From positions 3,201,228 through 3,265,227 of the forward strand of contig JANUWF010003367.1 in the NCBI GenBank assembly GCA_026120185.1: a DNA stretch of 64,000 nucleotides, read 5' to 3'. The notes under the pieces were generated by a model. It saw nothing but the letters and a program-made list of their open reading frames with translations. It had not been told where the DNA came from and searched no databases. The stretch's first letter is position 1, and each line of letters opens with the position of its first letter. The stretch is from Voacanga thouarsii (lineage: Eukaryota > Streptophyta > Magnoliopsida > Gentianales > Apocynaceae). A program made the translations under genes and the position numbers. Positions 28,684 to 40,781 of the stretch are shown here, piece after piece.

Positions 28684-29093
28684 TCTCTAATGTTTGGTTA
28701 AAGATGGAGGGAAAATAAATAAAAGGTTAAATATTTGCATTTGGAGAGGAGAAGGGAAGCGAAAAAAAAAGAAATGATATAATTTAAATTTACCTTTTTT
28801 GTCAATAATTTAATGTTACAATAATATACATTTTATTTATTAATGATATTTTAAACTATTTAATAAAATTGAATTAAATAATGATTCTTTTTCCTCCATT
28901 TCTGTCTACTTTTGGACGAAAATGATGTTGAACCTTTCATACTAAATCTAATTCCTCTATTCCTCTCTCATTCGTTTTCTTTCCTTCTTAAAAAATTATT
29001 CCAAACACATAATGACGTAAAATTTAAACCCTCAATTCCTTCTCCTCTCCTCTCCATTTGTTTCTTTCAATCCAAACAGATACTAAAAATTCA
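28684..29093. mobile_element. MITE-like element, family unassigned
   Basis: The ends are imperfect inverses: TCTAATGTTTGGTTAAAGAT at the left and the inverse of the right end, TATCTGTTTGGATTGAAAGA. Both are followed by GGAGAGGAG-like words, around an AT-rich core. The right end is the copy shared in inverted form with 25303-25410. Confidence 0.42.
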
Positions 29094-29549
29094 TTTCTAA
29101 ATAAATGGGGAGGCTCGAATTTATTTGGATTAGTTAATTTTCTTTTAAAGTTGTGGTAAACAAGAAAAAGCTATATAAAAAAGAAAACAAAAACTGAAAT
29201 TAGGCTGTAGTTATTTGGGGAAATAAAGGGAAGAAGAGGGTATTATTGTCCTTAAAAAAAACCATTATACCTTTTTTAAGAAGAAGAATTAAAATACTTT
29301 TAACTTGACGGAAATAATTTGCAATAAACCTTTTTGTTTTTAAGAAAAGTTCAATGGATGAAAAAGAAAAGGAGCAAATCCATTTATCCATGTCCTATAT
29401 GAGTTAGGTAGGGGGAGGTGGATTTGTCTAATTTGACGTCCACAATTTGCCAGTTTATTCTGTATTTTCTTAAGCTTTTTTATTTTATTTTATTCATGTC
29501 AGCATATTGACCCACAGATTCACCCAGTCGAAATGCTTAGTCTAACTTT

Positions 29550-30560
29550 ATGTGGAGACTTTACCTGTATGTCAATGTTGGACAAAGCAACAAGAAAAAA
29601 GCCACAATGATAAAAGAGAAAGAATTACGCATTCCCCACCACCCTGGCTATTGCATTGCATTGCATGCTTTTTTTTTCTCTCTCTCTCTCTCTTGCCTAC
29701 TCTTCTTCATCTCTTTTCTCTCCCTCTCAATCTTTTTGCCCACTAGCCATCAACTTTTGACAAACTGTCCTTTTCATTTTTGCCTCTATTCAAAAAATTT
29801 GCTAATGGTGATCAAGAAAAATAATTAGAGTACTAAATTACTTATCCCTAATTCTTCATCCCTTTTCTTTTTTTCCCTAGTACTGTCGGCCAATCTGTAC
29901 TTTGTAACCCACAAACTTGGTCTCTCAAGTCTAAAGAGGAAGACCATTTCCTCTAGAACTGTTTTTTGACATCGTTTGTTGGAATTAGAGGTCAAGTTTG
30001 AGAGGAAATATAGAGAACCCATCAAATAGCAATGACACTAATGGCTTCCATTCGCAGGTATGAATGGTTTTGTCTTTTCTTTTGTCCTTTTTTATGCTTT
30101 CTCCCAGTTTGGGTGTTTTCTAAGTAGCCAAATTTTCAGCCTTTTTGGGAGTTTTCTTCTGTTGGGGTATGGATGTGTTTGATTTTTGTAATTTATGTAC
30201 TCTTTCATTTCTGACATTGGTGAGTCTTTCTTCCTCTGGCATTTTACACACTTAGGAAATATATGATAACAAGCACATTGATTTTTTTTTCCCTTTAATT
30301 TTTTTGCTTTCCCTTTGCGTGTCAAATAAAATCTATTTAATGTTGTAATATTACTGCCCCTTTCCCCTATTTCTCTTCCTTCTTCCATTTTTCCCTTCTA
30401 CTTTCTTGCATTAGGGGATGGATGAGGAGGATCGATTCGTAGATGATGGGGTGGTTGCGATTGTTAGAAAATGGAGACTAAATGGTTGTGGAATTGACTG
30501 CTGAACTGATTAGTCATTGACTGTTTACCGAATTTTGAGTAGTTTTAAACACCATTTTCG
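29550..30560. other. Unassigned stretch with a CT-rich leader and a splice-like ATG exon
   Basis: A (CT)n tract at about 29677-29693 is followed near 30032 by ATGACACTAATGGCTTCCAT and a CGCAG/GTATGA that would make a good splice donor. A downstream frame at about 30419-30503 (MDEEDRFVDDGVVAIVRKWR) follows a TTAG acceptor but is not in phase with the first. This could be the 5' remnant of a gene disrupted by the repeats further right. I do not recognise it. Confidence 0.2.
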
Positions 30561-30609
30561 AGTATATATACATAAGGAAAACCGAATAGAATAGAGAAGC
30601 TATTTTGTA

Positions 30610-31320
30610 GTTGCTCTTTTTCAATAGAGCTGACAAATTTTGGACATAATATAATAGAGAAGTTATTTTGTAATAACTACCCAAGTTCTAACTCCTTACA
30701 TCTTTTTTTTAGAAGGGTTAGGCCAACATTCAATTTTTTGGCCGCCCGAATGAGTGGTATGTAAAAGTATTTCAAAATAGTTGCTCTTGATAATGTCTTG
30801 GAGTTACTGCCCTTCTCCTCTCTTTGCCTCCTAATCATCTTCTTGTCCACAGGAATTTCGTCTGATTCAAGATGCATTTCATGATTCCTCACGCCGAATT
30901 TATTGCCAAGACCACTCCATATTTCTTTTGGAAACAAAAAAATAATCTCAGTAAAGGTAATGATATTCAACAGAAATCTTTGTAATTTTCTAGAATCATC
31001 ACCTTGAACCATGTTCTGACTTTGTTCAAAATCTATTAGGAAGTAGAAAGAATCATGAACAAGTATAGCTTCTATCAGAGGAACAGTATCAAAAGCAATC
31101 TCTTGAATGGGCAGATCAAATTAGAAATCCAAAATAGCATGTCCATAACTTCCATTAATTCACATCACAACAAACCAAAAGAAGTTCAGTTTTATTATCA
31201 AGCACATTTTCAAATGAAAAAGCCCTCAAAAGTATCTCACTTGATATCAAGAGGAAATTGTTGACTTGGAAAGGAAAACACATCAAAATCTTCTTCTTTG
31301 GAAACTAATTCACTTCCCAT
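30610..31320 (-). pseudogene. Decayed RKD-type RWP-RK transcription factor gene (copy A)
   Basis: Minus-strand relic of the same gene carried by the copia elements to the right. Exon 1 is 31241-31320 (MGSELVSKEEDFDVFSFPSQ...). The exon 2 region near 30998-31165 keeps FDLPIQEIAFDTVPL and FEQSQNM but has a stop and no clean acceptor. Exon 3 near 30677-30945 encodes GLGNKFGVRNHEMH and most of the RWP-RK domain (LSRATILKYFYIPLIRAAKK then LTLLKKRCKELELG), then stops just before the RWPHRK signature. The C-terminal exon is barely recognisable (30610-30660). Introns are retained in place, so it derives from a genomic copy. It is not flanked by LTRs. It has one copy of the exon-1 repeat, against three in the copia copies. 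Confidence 0.82.
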
Positions 31321-31707
31321 CTCTGAAGTCCACTAGTGACTGATGACTGAGAGAGCAAATTTTGCATTAAGGGTTCAAATAAAGAGGAAGAAAAACTAGA
31401 GAAAACGAGGGGACGGAGGAAGAGGAAGAGACAAGGAGGAAGAGGAAGAGGTAGACGACAGGTGGAGGGAGGGAAGAGGAGAGGGATGACTGAGGAGAGA
31501 AAGAGACAATGAAGAAGATGAAGAGGTAGACGACAGTTGTAGTCCATAATATTTTAAATCTTTTTTTCTGTGAATGCAAGTTGCAATCCATAATATTTTA
31601 AATCTTTTTAAAAACTCAAGTATTATAAATTGATTCTTACGGAGTTAAGATAGACATTCAATTAATGAATTGATTCTATAATTTTTTACTTTTTTTAGAT
31701 AGAATCC

Positions 31708-33817
31708 ATGGATAATATAAGTGAATCAAATAATAAGAGGAAAGCTGATCCTTTATTAATTGAAAAGTCTCAAACTGCAAGTGGAAATCACCCTCCAACC
31801 ACAACAACTGCTTCTTATTTGCTTAGTTTGAATGAAGGTACTGCTTCTAGTTGTCACAATCAAACTAAGCAAACTTCTAGGAAAAGTAAGTCTAGTATTT
31901 GGGAACATTTTGAAAGATTGGTTGATTCAGAGGGAAAAGAAACTGGCAGGGCATCATGTATATGGTGTAGAAAAGAGTATGTAGGAAAAAGTGACCAAGG
32001 CACTTAAGGTTTATGGAAACATTTGAGAAAAACTTGTAAAAAACTTTCTGGTAAAAAAGAGTTAGTTGAAGCGTACAAAAGTAAAGACAAATCACAATCA
32101 ACTTTGAATTTCAACAAGGATTCAAATTCTGAAGATGCAAAGTTATCTTATTGGCATTTTGATTAGCAAGCAACTAGGGAGGTTTGTGTTATGATAATTA
32201 TAAAAGATGAAATTCTTTTAGATTTGTTGAGAGGGAAGGGTTCAAGGAATTTTGTGAAGTTGCAGCGCCTCATTTTCTGATTCCGTCTAGGCATACCATT
32301 GTTAGAGATTGCTATGCTTTGTTTGTAAAAGAAAAGCAAAAACTATATGATATTCTTGCATCTTAACGTCAAAGGGTTTCTTTAACTACTGACACTTGGA
32401 CAAGCAATCAAATTTTGTTTTACTTATGTTTGACTGCACACTTTATTAATAGTCAATGGAATATGCATAAGATAATTTTGAATTTTTGTGTAATTAAAAG
32501 TCATAGGGGAGTTAATATTGGAAATGCCATTGAGTTTTGCATGTAAGAATGGGGTTTAAGTAAACTCATGTGCTTAACAGTTGACAATGCATTAAATAAT
32601 AATTCTACAAGTTCTTAGTTAAAGAAAAAGTTGGCAAAGAAATATGCTTTTATTTTAAGTGGGAAACATTTCCATATGAGGTGTTGTGCACATATCATTC
32701 AATTAATTGTTAAGGATGACCTCCAAACTATTGATGGTTCAGTAAAAAAAATTCGAGGCATTGTGAAATATATTCAGAGTAGTCCTCAAAGATCACATGT
32801 GTTTAAAGAATGTGTTGAGGCATTGGGTACTCAAAACAAAGTATCCTTGAATTAGATTGTCCCACTAGGTGGAACTCAACCTATACCATGCTTGATGTTG
32901 CAATTTCATATCAAAAAGTATTTGATAGGTACGAGGACAGGGACAACAAGTTTTTAAGGGAAATTGGATCAGATTTGCCTAATAAGAATGATTGGAATAA
33001 TGGGAGAATTATAACAAGATTTTTGAAAAGATTTTATGATGTTCTAGCTCATTGTATTCTACTTCCAATCTGTATTTTTATGAGATAATACGAATTTTAA
33101 AAGATTTAGAGCTTTGTGAACAAAGTAAAGATCCATCTCTAGTTGAAATGAGTAAAGCAATGAGAGAAAATTTTAACAAATATTGGGGATCTCTGGATAA
33201 GACTAATTCTATACTTTTTATAGCTGTGGTGTTAGACCCTAAGTACAAAATCTATTTTCTTAAGGCAAAGTACACTACTTATTATGGGAATATAGAGCTA
33301 CAAACTTGGTGCAAGATGTTATTTTAACTTTGAATGATATGATGGAGGAATATAAGGTAAAAGAGATAGGAGGCCAAGATGTGTGCTCTTCACCTTCTTA
33401 TGGTGTCTTTGATGTTATTGTTGAAAGGTTGGATGAGGAAATTGATGAGTATTTTATAAAAATGGAAAAAGAAAAATAGGTTGCATCTTCAAGAGAGTTG
33501 GATAGATATTTAGAGGAGTATCCCAAAAAATTCAAAATTGATTTTGATATTTTGAGTTGGTGGAAGGTAAATAAGGTGAGGTTTCCTGCTTTGGCTAAGG
33601 TTGCAAAGGATATTTTGGTTATTCAATCATCAACTGTGGCATTTGAGTATGCTTTTAGCACTGGAGGGAGACTTTAGATAAGTTTAGGAGTTCGTTAACT
33701 CTTACCACAGCCGAGGTGCTTATTTGTTACCAAGATTGGTTGAGAGGTTCAAAACAACCTATACATCTTGAAGAAATAATTGAAGAGTTTGAAAAAGTTA
33801 GATATATGTGTATGTAA
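31708..33817 (+). pseudogene. hAT transposase (RICESLEEPER/DAYSLEEPER-like), broken
   Basis: The intact start MDNISESNNKRKADPLLIEK leads to a BED zinc finger: SIWEHFERL, then CIWCRKEYV and, after an in-frame stop (32005-32007), LWKHLRKTC. Later frames give the RNase H-like core (HFHMRCCAHIIQLIVKDDL, then CPTRWNSTYTMLD), the DUF4413-like region (DKTNSILFIAVVLDPKYK), and the C-terminal hAT dimerisation block (LDRYLEEYP ... FDILSWWKVNKVRFPALAKV). At least six stops or frameshifts interrupt it, so it is inactive. It is transcribed away from RKD copy A, whose 5' end lies about 390 bp to its left. Confidence 0.9.
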
Positions 33818-34499
33818 TATATTTTTTGATTATTTTTATTTACTTACACTAATGCATTGATTTATAATTTGTTAATTTTTGGTACAATAACTATTATTTT
33901 TTTTCTTAATTTTATTTTATAGATGTGATCGAAGACCCTGAAATTCTCAAAAATGTCCAACCTAAGTAAAATTTGGAGTGGGACTAGTGATGCATTTGAT
34001 AGGTAATACTTGTTTTCTTTGTCTCTCTTCATAATCTTTGAAATTCTTGAAGGAACAATTTATTTCTTTGACTGATTTTTGTATTCATAGGTGGTCTTTT
34101 TGTATAGGAAAAATGTTTGTTTTCTTTCTTTTTTTAACTTGCATCTCGGATGCTGAAATTTTATTGGTGAATTTTGAAATCTTATAGGCAAAATGTTTGT
34201 TTCTTTTTTCTTCATAATCTAGTTGGAGTTATCATGAATTTTGAAATATTTGTTACATCTCGATTAAATATTTGACATGATTGTTAGGCATACATTTTTA
34301 GATGGAATTGTGGAAGATGATGAAATTATTTCTGGTGAAGGAGTGTTGCTGATAAAGTTCTTTCAGTTAAGGAGTTTATGAATATTCTTTGGAGTTTTGA
34401 TGTATGGTGTTGTATTATGAACATTTTTTAAACAAACATTTGGCATATGGTGTTGTACTAAATAGGAACATTTAGTATATGGATTGTAATATATAATTA

Positions 34500-34777
34500 T
34501 AATTATATATATATAAGGGTAAAAAAATATTAAAACTCTCCAAAATCTGAATAGTACTGTTTGGTTCCGTTAGAATCGAAATCACCAAATCTCCGTCCCA
34601 ACTTATCCCGAACCAAAGTCCCGAATATCCGTCCTAACTTGTCCCAAAACTTTAGGACAAGACGGGACGGAGATTTTGGAACTTTGGTTCAGATCCGGTT
34701 CTAAAGAGAACCAAATTTTCAGGACGGTACTGTGGATACCAAAATTTTCGAACCAAACCGACTTGTGAGCAGTCCTA
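34500..34777 (+). repeat. Probable 3' terminal region of the hAT element
   Basis: A non-coding run of inverted and direct 'gaacc / cgggac / ggttc' words ends at GAGCAGTCCTA (34767-34777). Its inverse, TAGGACTGCTC, is typical of hAT element ends. A matching left end was not found to the left of 31.7 kb, so full element borders and the 8-bp target duplication remain unknown. Confidence 0.5.
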
Positions 34778-35417
34778 TCCAAGACTATCACGTGGGCTTG
34801 TTAGGCTTCGGTTCTTTTGCTTCCAAAAGACTGGTCGGAAAATAGAGGCAGAAAGTCCACTAGTATTTTTCTTTTTTTTTTTTTCCCTTGAACGGTTTTC
34901 TCACTGACACTATATCTAGTTCACAAAGGATGAATGTGAGAGAAATAAGAGAAGGGAGAAGGAAACTTTTACTTTCATCAAGGAGGGTAAATATAATTTA
35001 TTTTTTTTTATTTAGTAAGGGTAAAAGAGGAGTAAATGATGAATTACTTATCAATTAAACGGGTTGTTTTACTAACGTAGATGTAGAGCTTTCTATCTCT
35101 TAATTTATTTTCCCTTCATCTTTACTTCTTAATTAAACAATATAATTCACCTATTTGTATTTAGATTTACATTCTCTCAACCTTTTCTTCCTTTTTACAC
35201 TCCAACCCAATATACGGTAAAGTAACCAAAAAAATGTTCTAAATTGTCTCTCTCTCTCTCTCTCAAAAATTAACTATATTGTATTTGATTTCAAATTGTA
35301 TTCACCCATTGTTAAATTAAATATCTATATTTTTATTATAAAAAATTCAAAAATAAATATTTAGTTTTTTAAATAAATATATTATTCTTTTAAATTAATT
35401 ATTTGAAAGCATGTTCC

Positions 35418-35502
<85 letters not shown>
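35418..35502. repeat. (AAT)n microsatellite at E1 left flank
   Basis: About 28 AAT units immediately before the E1 5' LTR. The last five bases, AATAA, are the E1 target-site duplication. Confidence 0.97.
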
Positions 35503-35504
<2 letters not shown>

Positions 35505-35869
35505 TTATGAATTATTGGAATCTCCATTAATTAGTGGAGGCTCCACTAATTATGAATTTATGTGAATTATTAGAAGATTTTTATGGATGTCCACCATTTA
35601 GTAGAGACACCATTAATTGAGATTAGTTGAAGATGATGTATGCCATGATGTATTTCACTAATTAGAGCTCTATAAATAGAGCTATTCTCTAAGCTTGTAA
35701 TACACCATCATTTTGTGAAAGAAAGATTAGTGAAAGAAAGATTAGAGAAAGAATTGTGAGAGAAAGAAATAGAGAAGTTTGAAGAGAAATTCTTGTGCAA
35801 AGAATAGTTAGAATTTTCTTAGTGTGTAGTGTGTAGATTTTATTCTAACACTACCCTAATTTTATAACA
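35503..35869 (+). repeat. 5' LTR of E1
   Basis: 367 bp, TGTTAT...ATAACA. It contains a TATAAATA box inside the near-palindrome AGAGCTCTATAAATAGAGCT at about 35665-35683, the likely promoter. Confidence 0.97.
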
Positions 35870-35919
35870 CGTTATCGCACGAGTCTCTACCGTTATTAAA
35901 GCCGGAAGACGTGTACGCA

Positions 35920-36545
35920 TTTATTGATCTCGCTAAATTCGAATTTGTAGCCCTTGATATTTCGAAAAAAAAATTATATGTCATACGTAAATGTATCTAA
36001 ATGCTAAAAAAAAAAAAGGAGATCCATATGTCATGTGGATAAAAAGAAAGATTTGACCACTCGAAGATGGTCGTACTACCCATCGCACGATATGAATGGT
36101 TGCACCTGAAGTTGCAAGATTGTAAAACCGTGAACTCCGTGATGTATAAAACTACATCTTAGTTAAAACATTTTGCGGAGAAAAAGTTACTGATAAAGTT
36201 ATATTGGAGAAGACATTCTCCACTTTTCATACCTCGAATATTGTCCTGCAAGTAACAATATCGAGAAAAATGGTATCCCAAATTGACAAATTTAACATGA
36301 GTTATTATTGAGAAATCATGAAGCCGGATGAATCGGCTCAACAAAGACTCTCAAGTGAATGTTGTTGGCTCCAGCAGAAGCCATCGTTATAGTCGTAGTT
36401 GTGGCAGTGGCCGTGGTTATGGTCATGGACACACTCGATATTTCCCTTATCACAGAGAAATACTGGCCACCTGAAGTGGAACAGAAAAGATAATAAGAGA
36501 AAAAGATATTTCTATTAATAATAAGCATCACATCTTTTATTCATA
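35920..36545 (+). pseudogene. E1 gag remnant
   Basis: Begins as a copia gag (AKFEFVALDIS) but loses about 90 residues relative to E2, where an internal deletion replaces the stretch after KKLY. Then come YEWLHLKLQDCKTVNS-type sequence, an in-frame TAG, and shifted frames down to the RGG-like tail. It is non-functional as written. Confidence 0.8.
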
Positions 36546-36548
36546 TCA

Positions 36549-36605
36549 CTAGTGTTCATATGAACTTGAGGATACATGCTTATAGTTGCTCTTTTGTAAT
36601 TGAGC
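36549..36605 (-). pseudogene. 57-bp RKD 3' tail inside E1
   Basis: This matches the last about 18 codons and stop of the RKD gene found in E2 (41939-41995): on the minus strand it reads ...LQKSNYKHVSSSS...H and stop. The match ends abruptly at TGAGC, and E1-specific sequence leading to protease follows. It is a footprint of the captured gene. Confidence 0.78.
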
Positions 36606-36758
36606 ATTTGATTGGTGATGGAAGTGTTCAAAATAATTAAAAGTTTACTTTTAATATGTTTCTTTTATATTTTATATTTTTTGCATTGTAATAGTACTTA
36701 TCGTTTAAGGTTTTTATTATTTGAGTATTTACATTTATAAATATTTTATTATGCCAAG

Positions 36759-37109
36759 ATGGCTATTATTCCGCTTACCGGATACACAAATGGCATTGAA
36801 GATATATGCCTAATTGATAGTGGAACTACACACACCATACTAAAAAATGAGAAATATTTTTCTGATCTCAAAATGGGAGAAATAAATATTTATACGATAA
36901 ACGGTAGTGCAAATGTAATTGAGGGCTCCGGAAGAGCTAGTATATTGTTGCCTAAAGGAACAACAATTATTATTGATAAGGCACTATTTTCCTCAAAATC
37001 CAGAAGAAATTTATTGAGTTTTAAAGATATCCGCAGAAATGGGTATCATGTTGAAACAAATGAGGAAAATGGGATTGAGCATCTTTATTACTCAAATACA
37101 TTTGGGTAA
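36759..37109 (+). CDS. E1 retroviral-type aspartic protease
   Basis: A 116-residue frame with the protease active-site signature LIDSGTTHTI at residues 20-29 (DSG, with Asp nucleophile) and a downstream ILLPKGTTIII hydrophobic strand. In the element this domain cleaves the Gag-Pol polyprotein. It ends at a TAA and the following GAG-pre-integrase lies in another frame. The ATG is only the first Met of a polyprotein segment, not necessarily a translation start. E2 and E3 lack this region. Confidence 0.85.
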   Translation: MAIIPLTGYTNGIEDICLIDSGTTHTILKNEKYFSDLKMGEINIYTINGSANVIEGSGRASILLPKGTTIIIDKALFSSKSRRNLLSFKDIRRNGYHVETNEENGIEHLYYSNTFG

Positions 37110-37212
37110 GAAATCGGTATTAGAAAAACTGCCGTCTTTTTCTACTGGCCTATATTTTGTAAAAATACGTACAATTGAAATTCATCATCTAGTAAACTAG
37201 AAGTTTACTAAT

Positions 37213-38116
37213 CATATTACTTTTAGCATTTGGCATGACCGGTTGGGTCATTCGGGATCTACCATGATGAGAAGAATCATTGAGAATACACATGGTGATC
37301 CTTTGAAAAATAAAAGAATATTAACATCAGAAAAATTCGCATGTACTGCATGTTCCCTAGGAAAATTAATTGTTAAACCATCACCAGTAAAAGTAGGAGC
37401 TGAAAGTCCTACATTTTTCGAACGGATTCACGGAGATATTTGTGGACCTATTGATCCACCATGTGGACCGTTCAAATATTTTATGGTCTTAATTGATGCA
37501 TCATCCCGATGGTCACATGTATGTTTATTATCTACTCGCAACCTGGCGTTTGCGAGATTACTTGCTCAAATAATTAAATTACGAGCACAATTTCCGGACC
37601 ATCACATTAAAAATATCCGTTTGGATAATGTTGGTGAATTTTCATCACATGCTTTTGATGCATATTGCATGTCAATTGGGATTAATGTTGAACATCCTGT
37701 AGCTCATGTTCACACACAAAATGGTCTTGCTGAATCTTTGATTAAACGATTACAATTAATTGCTAGACCATTATTAATGAAAACAAATCTCCCAACATCT
37801 GCTCGGGGACATGCTATTCTACATGCTCGCAACACTTGTACGTATAAGATCAGCTAGTTATCATAAATTCTCTCCTTTGCAATTGGCTTTTGGGTCGGAA
37901 CCAAATATTGCTCATTTAAGAATTTTTGGGTGTGTCGTATATATTCCAATTGCACCAAACCAACGTACAAAGATGGGTCCTCAAAGAAGAAAGGGGATAT
38001 ACGTTGGATATGATTCTCCCTCTATTATCGGGTATGTTGAACCCCCGACAGGAGATGTATTCACAAGCAAGATTTGCTCGATTGTCATTTTGATGAATCA
38101 TTATTCCCTAAATTAG
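37213..38116 (+). pseudogene. E1 GAG-pre-integrase and integrase
   Basis: Contains the zinc-binding HHCC region (HDRLGHSGSTMMRRI, then CTACSLGK) and the rve core. The core has a first Asp in HGDICGP, a second in IRLDN, and a Glu in HTQNGLAESLIKR, consistent with the D,D35E catalytic triad. A frameshift near 37810-37857 moves the C-terminal part (LQLAFGSEPNIAHLRIFGCV, then RKGIYVGYDSPS) to another frame, and a further break lies near 38070. The integrase inserts the cDNA and produces the 5-bp target duplication seen here. E2 and E3 have lost this region. Confidence 0.88.
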
Positions 38117-38627
38117 GGGAGAACCAAAACAAGCATAAAAAGGATCTTGCTTGGACAACATCATTAAATTATCTTGATCCGCGCACAAGCGCATGTGAAC
38201 TTGCAGTTCAAAAGATAATTCATTTGCAAAGCATTGCAAATCAAATGCCGGACGCTTTTGTTGACTCCGGAAGAGTTACAAAATCGCATATTCCAGACTA
38301 TAAATGCTCCTATTCGAATTGAAGTTCCAGTAGAACAAAATATTATACCTATAGTCTGCTGAGTCAAAAGCATGCCGTAAGCATGGCCGACCTCTTGGTT
38401 CTAAAGATAAAAATCCTCGAAAGAAAAGATGATTAAATGATCCGGAAGATCATATTGAAGAAAAGAATAATAAAGACCAAGAGAGAACCGATGACAAAGA
38501 ACCGAAGTTGATGAAAGTAACACCGAAATTTCTATCAATTATACCACTTCCGGTAGAAGTTGGAATCGGATAGAAACCGTTATTGATAATATATTTGCAT
38601 ACAATATATCTCTTGATGTTACACAGG

Positions 38628-40280
38628 ATAATGATGATCCCGAACCAATATCGATTGATGAATGTCGGCATAGAAAAGATTGGCTGCAATGGAAAGATGC
38701 GATTCAATCGGAGTTAAATGCACCGACAAAACGTGAAATCTTCGGACCTGCAGTCCGAACACCGTAAGGTGTAAAACCCGTTGGCTACAAATGGATATTT
38801 GTGCGAAAGCGCAATGAAAATAGTGAAATCGTTCGATATAAAGCGCGATTAGTAGCCCAAGGTTTTTCACAAAGACCAGGTATTGATTATGATGAAACTT
38901 ATTCTCCTGTTGTTGATGCTATTACACTCCGATATCTTATCGGTTTGGCAAGACATGAAAAGATAGATATGCACCTATTAGATATTGTCACTGCTTACTT
39001 GTATGGAAATTTAGAAAATGATGTTTACATGAAAATCCCCGAAGGATTTCATATGCCTGAAGCATATAAACATTATCCTCGTGAAAATTACTCCATCAAG
39101 TTGCAAAAATCATTATATGGCCTGAAGCAATCTGGGTGCATGTGGTTCACACGTCTTAGTGAATATTTATTGAAAGCGGGATTTAAAAATGACCAGGTAT
39201 GTTCATGTGTTTTTATTAAGAAATCTGGTTCTAAATTTGTGATATTAGCTATATATGTTGATGATATTAATCTTATTGGAACTCCTGAAGAGCTCCAAGA
39301 AACAATTGATTATTTAAAAAGAGAATTCGAAATCAAGGATTTTGGTAAAACCAAATTTTGCCTTGGTTTACAAATTGAACATTTGGAGAGTGGAACATTT
39401 ATTCATCAATCAACATATACAGAGAAAAGTGCTAAAAAGATTTTACATGGACAAAGCACATCCATTGAGTATTCCAATGATCGTGCGATCATTAAATGTG
39501 GATAAAGATCCTTTCCGACCTCAAGAAAATGATGAAGAACTCCTTGGTCCTCGAAGTACCATATCTCAAGTGCAATTGGTGCATTGATGTATCTTGCTAA
39601 TAATACAAGACCCGATATTGCTTTTGCTTGTCAATTTATTAGCAAGATTTAGTTCTTCACCAACACGACGACATTGGAATGGAATTAAACAAGTCCTTCG
39701 ATATCTCCAAGGTACAATTGATCTCGGATTATTTTATTCAAATAAAACCAGTCCAACATTGATTGGTTATGCAGATGCTGGTTATTTATCTGATCCACAT
39801 AAAGCACGTTCTCAAACGGGCTATCTATTTACATGTGGAAATACTGCTATATCATTGCGTTCTACGAAACAATCTATAACAGCTACTTCTTCAAATCATG
39901 CTGAAATTATAGCCATTCATGAAGCAAGTCGAGAATGTGTATGGCTAAGATCCATGATTCATTATATCCGAGAAAGTTGTGGATTATCATCAATCAAAGA
40001 TATTCCAACTCCTCTTTATGAAGACAATGCAGCTTGCATAACTCAATTATGAGGAGGATATATTAAAGGAGATCGGACAAAACATATTTCACCAAAATTC
40101 TTCTTTACTCATGAACTTCAGAAGAAAGGTGAAATTGATGTGCTACAAATTCGGTCATGTGATAACCTCGCAGATATTTTCACGAAGACTTTACCGACGT
40201 CAACATTTGATAAGTTGAGATATAAAATCGGTATGCGTCGGTTTAAAGATTTAAAGGAATCATCTCATCAGGGGGAGTAA
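38628..40280 (+). pseudogene. E1 reverse transcriptase and RNase H
   Basis: Copia pol C-terminal half. It has KARLVAQGFSQRPGIDYDET, LYGLKQSGCMWF, the YVDD catalytic box (AIYVDDINLIG), and then, after a frameshift near 39440-39500, the connection and RNase H (LIGYADAGYLSDPHKARSQT, STKQ, EDNAACI) and the terminal DIFTKTLP. A second shift occurs near 39590 and a stop near 40050. The stop codon of the polyprotein is at 40278-40280. Confidence 0.9.
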
Positions 40281-40404
40281 TAAATGGACATATAGAATAG
40301 TGTACTCTTTTTCCTTCACTAGATTTTTTTTTCCCACTGGGTTTTTATCTAGTAAGGTTTTAACGAGGCATATTCTTTATGTATGGATGGACATCCAAGG
40401 GGAG

Positions 40405-40771
40405 TGTTATGAATTATTGGAATCTCCATTAATTAGTGGAGGCTCCACTAATTATGGATTTATGTGAATTATTAGAAGATTTTTATGGATGTCCACCATT
40501 TAGTGGAGACACCATTAATTGAGATTAGTTGAAGATGATGTATGCCATGATGTATTTCACTAATTAGAGCTCTATAAATAGAGTTATTCTCTAAGCTTGT
40601 AATACACCATCATTTTGTGAAAGAAAGATTAGTGAAAGAAAGATTAGAGAAAGAATTGTGAGAGAAAGAAAGAGAGAAGTTTGAAGAGAAATTCTTGTGC
40701 AAAGAATAGTTAGAATTTTCTTAGTGTGTAGTGTGTAGATTTTATTCTAACACTACCCTAATTTTATAACA
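40405..40771 (+). repeat. 3' LTR of E1
   Basis: 367 bp. It differs from the 5' LTR at about four bases, indicating a recent insertion. Confidence 0.97.
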
Positions 40772-40781
40772 AATAATTATT

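Larger units (their letters stand above)
35503..40771 (+). mobile_element. Ty1/copia LTR retrotransposon E1 (autonomous-type layout)
   Basis: A complete 5269-bp element with 367-bp LTRs (35503-35869 and 40405-40771) that begin TGTTAT and end ATAACA and differ at about four positions. The target-site duplication AATAA lies at 35498-35502 and 40772-40776. Internal order is gag relic, a 57-bp tail of an antisense RKD gene, protease, GAG-pre-integrase/integrase, reverse transcriptase and RNase H: the copia order. A purine-rich AAGGGGAG tract precedes the 3' LTR. E1 is the only one of the three elements with protease and integrase. Several frameshifts break gag and pol, but many coincide with CAG/CTG sites and may be sequencing artefacts. 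Confidence 0.96.

Noticed and set aside
36316..36531. Minus-strand frames with Thr/Ala repeats (also 41616-41921 and 52615-52809)
   Set aside because: Reverse reading of the RGG-rich gag tail; no independent gene.
36759..38116. An endogenous pararetrovirus or other viral insertion
   Set aside because: Domain order (protease, integrase, RT, RNase H), LTRs and absence of movement or envelope genes fit Ty1/copia elements.
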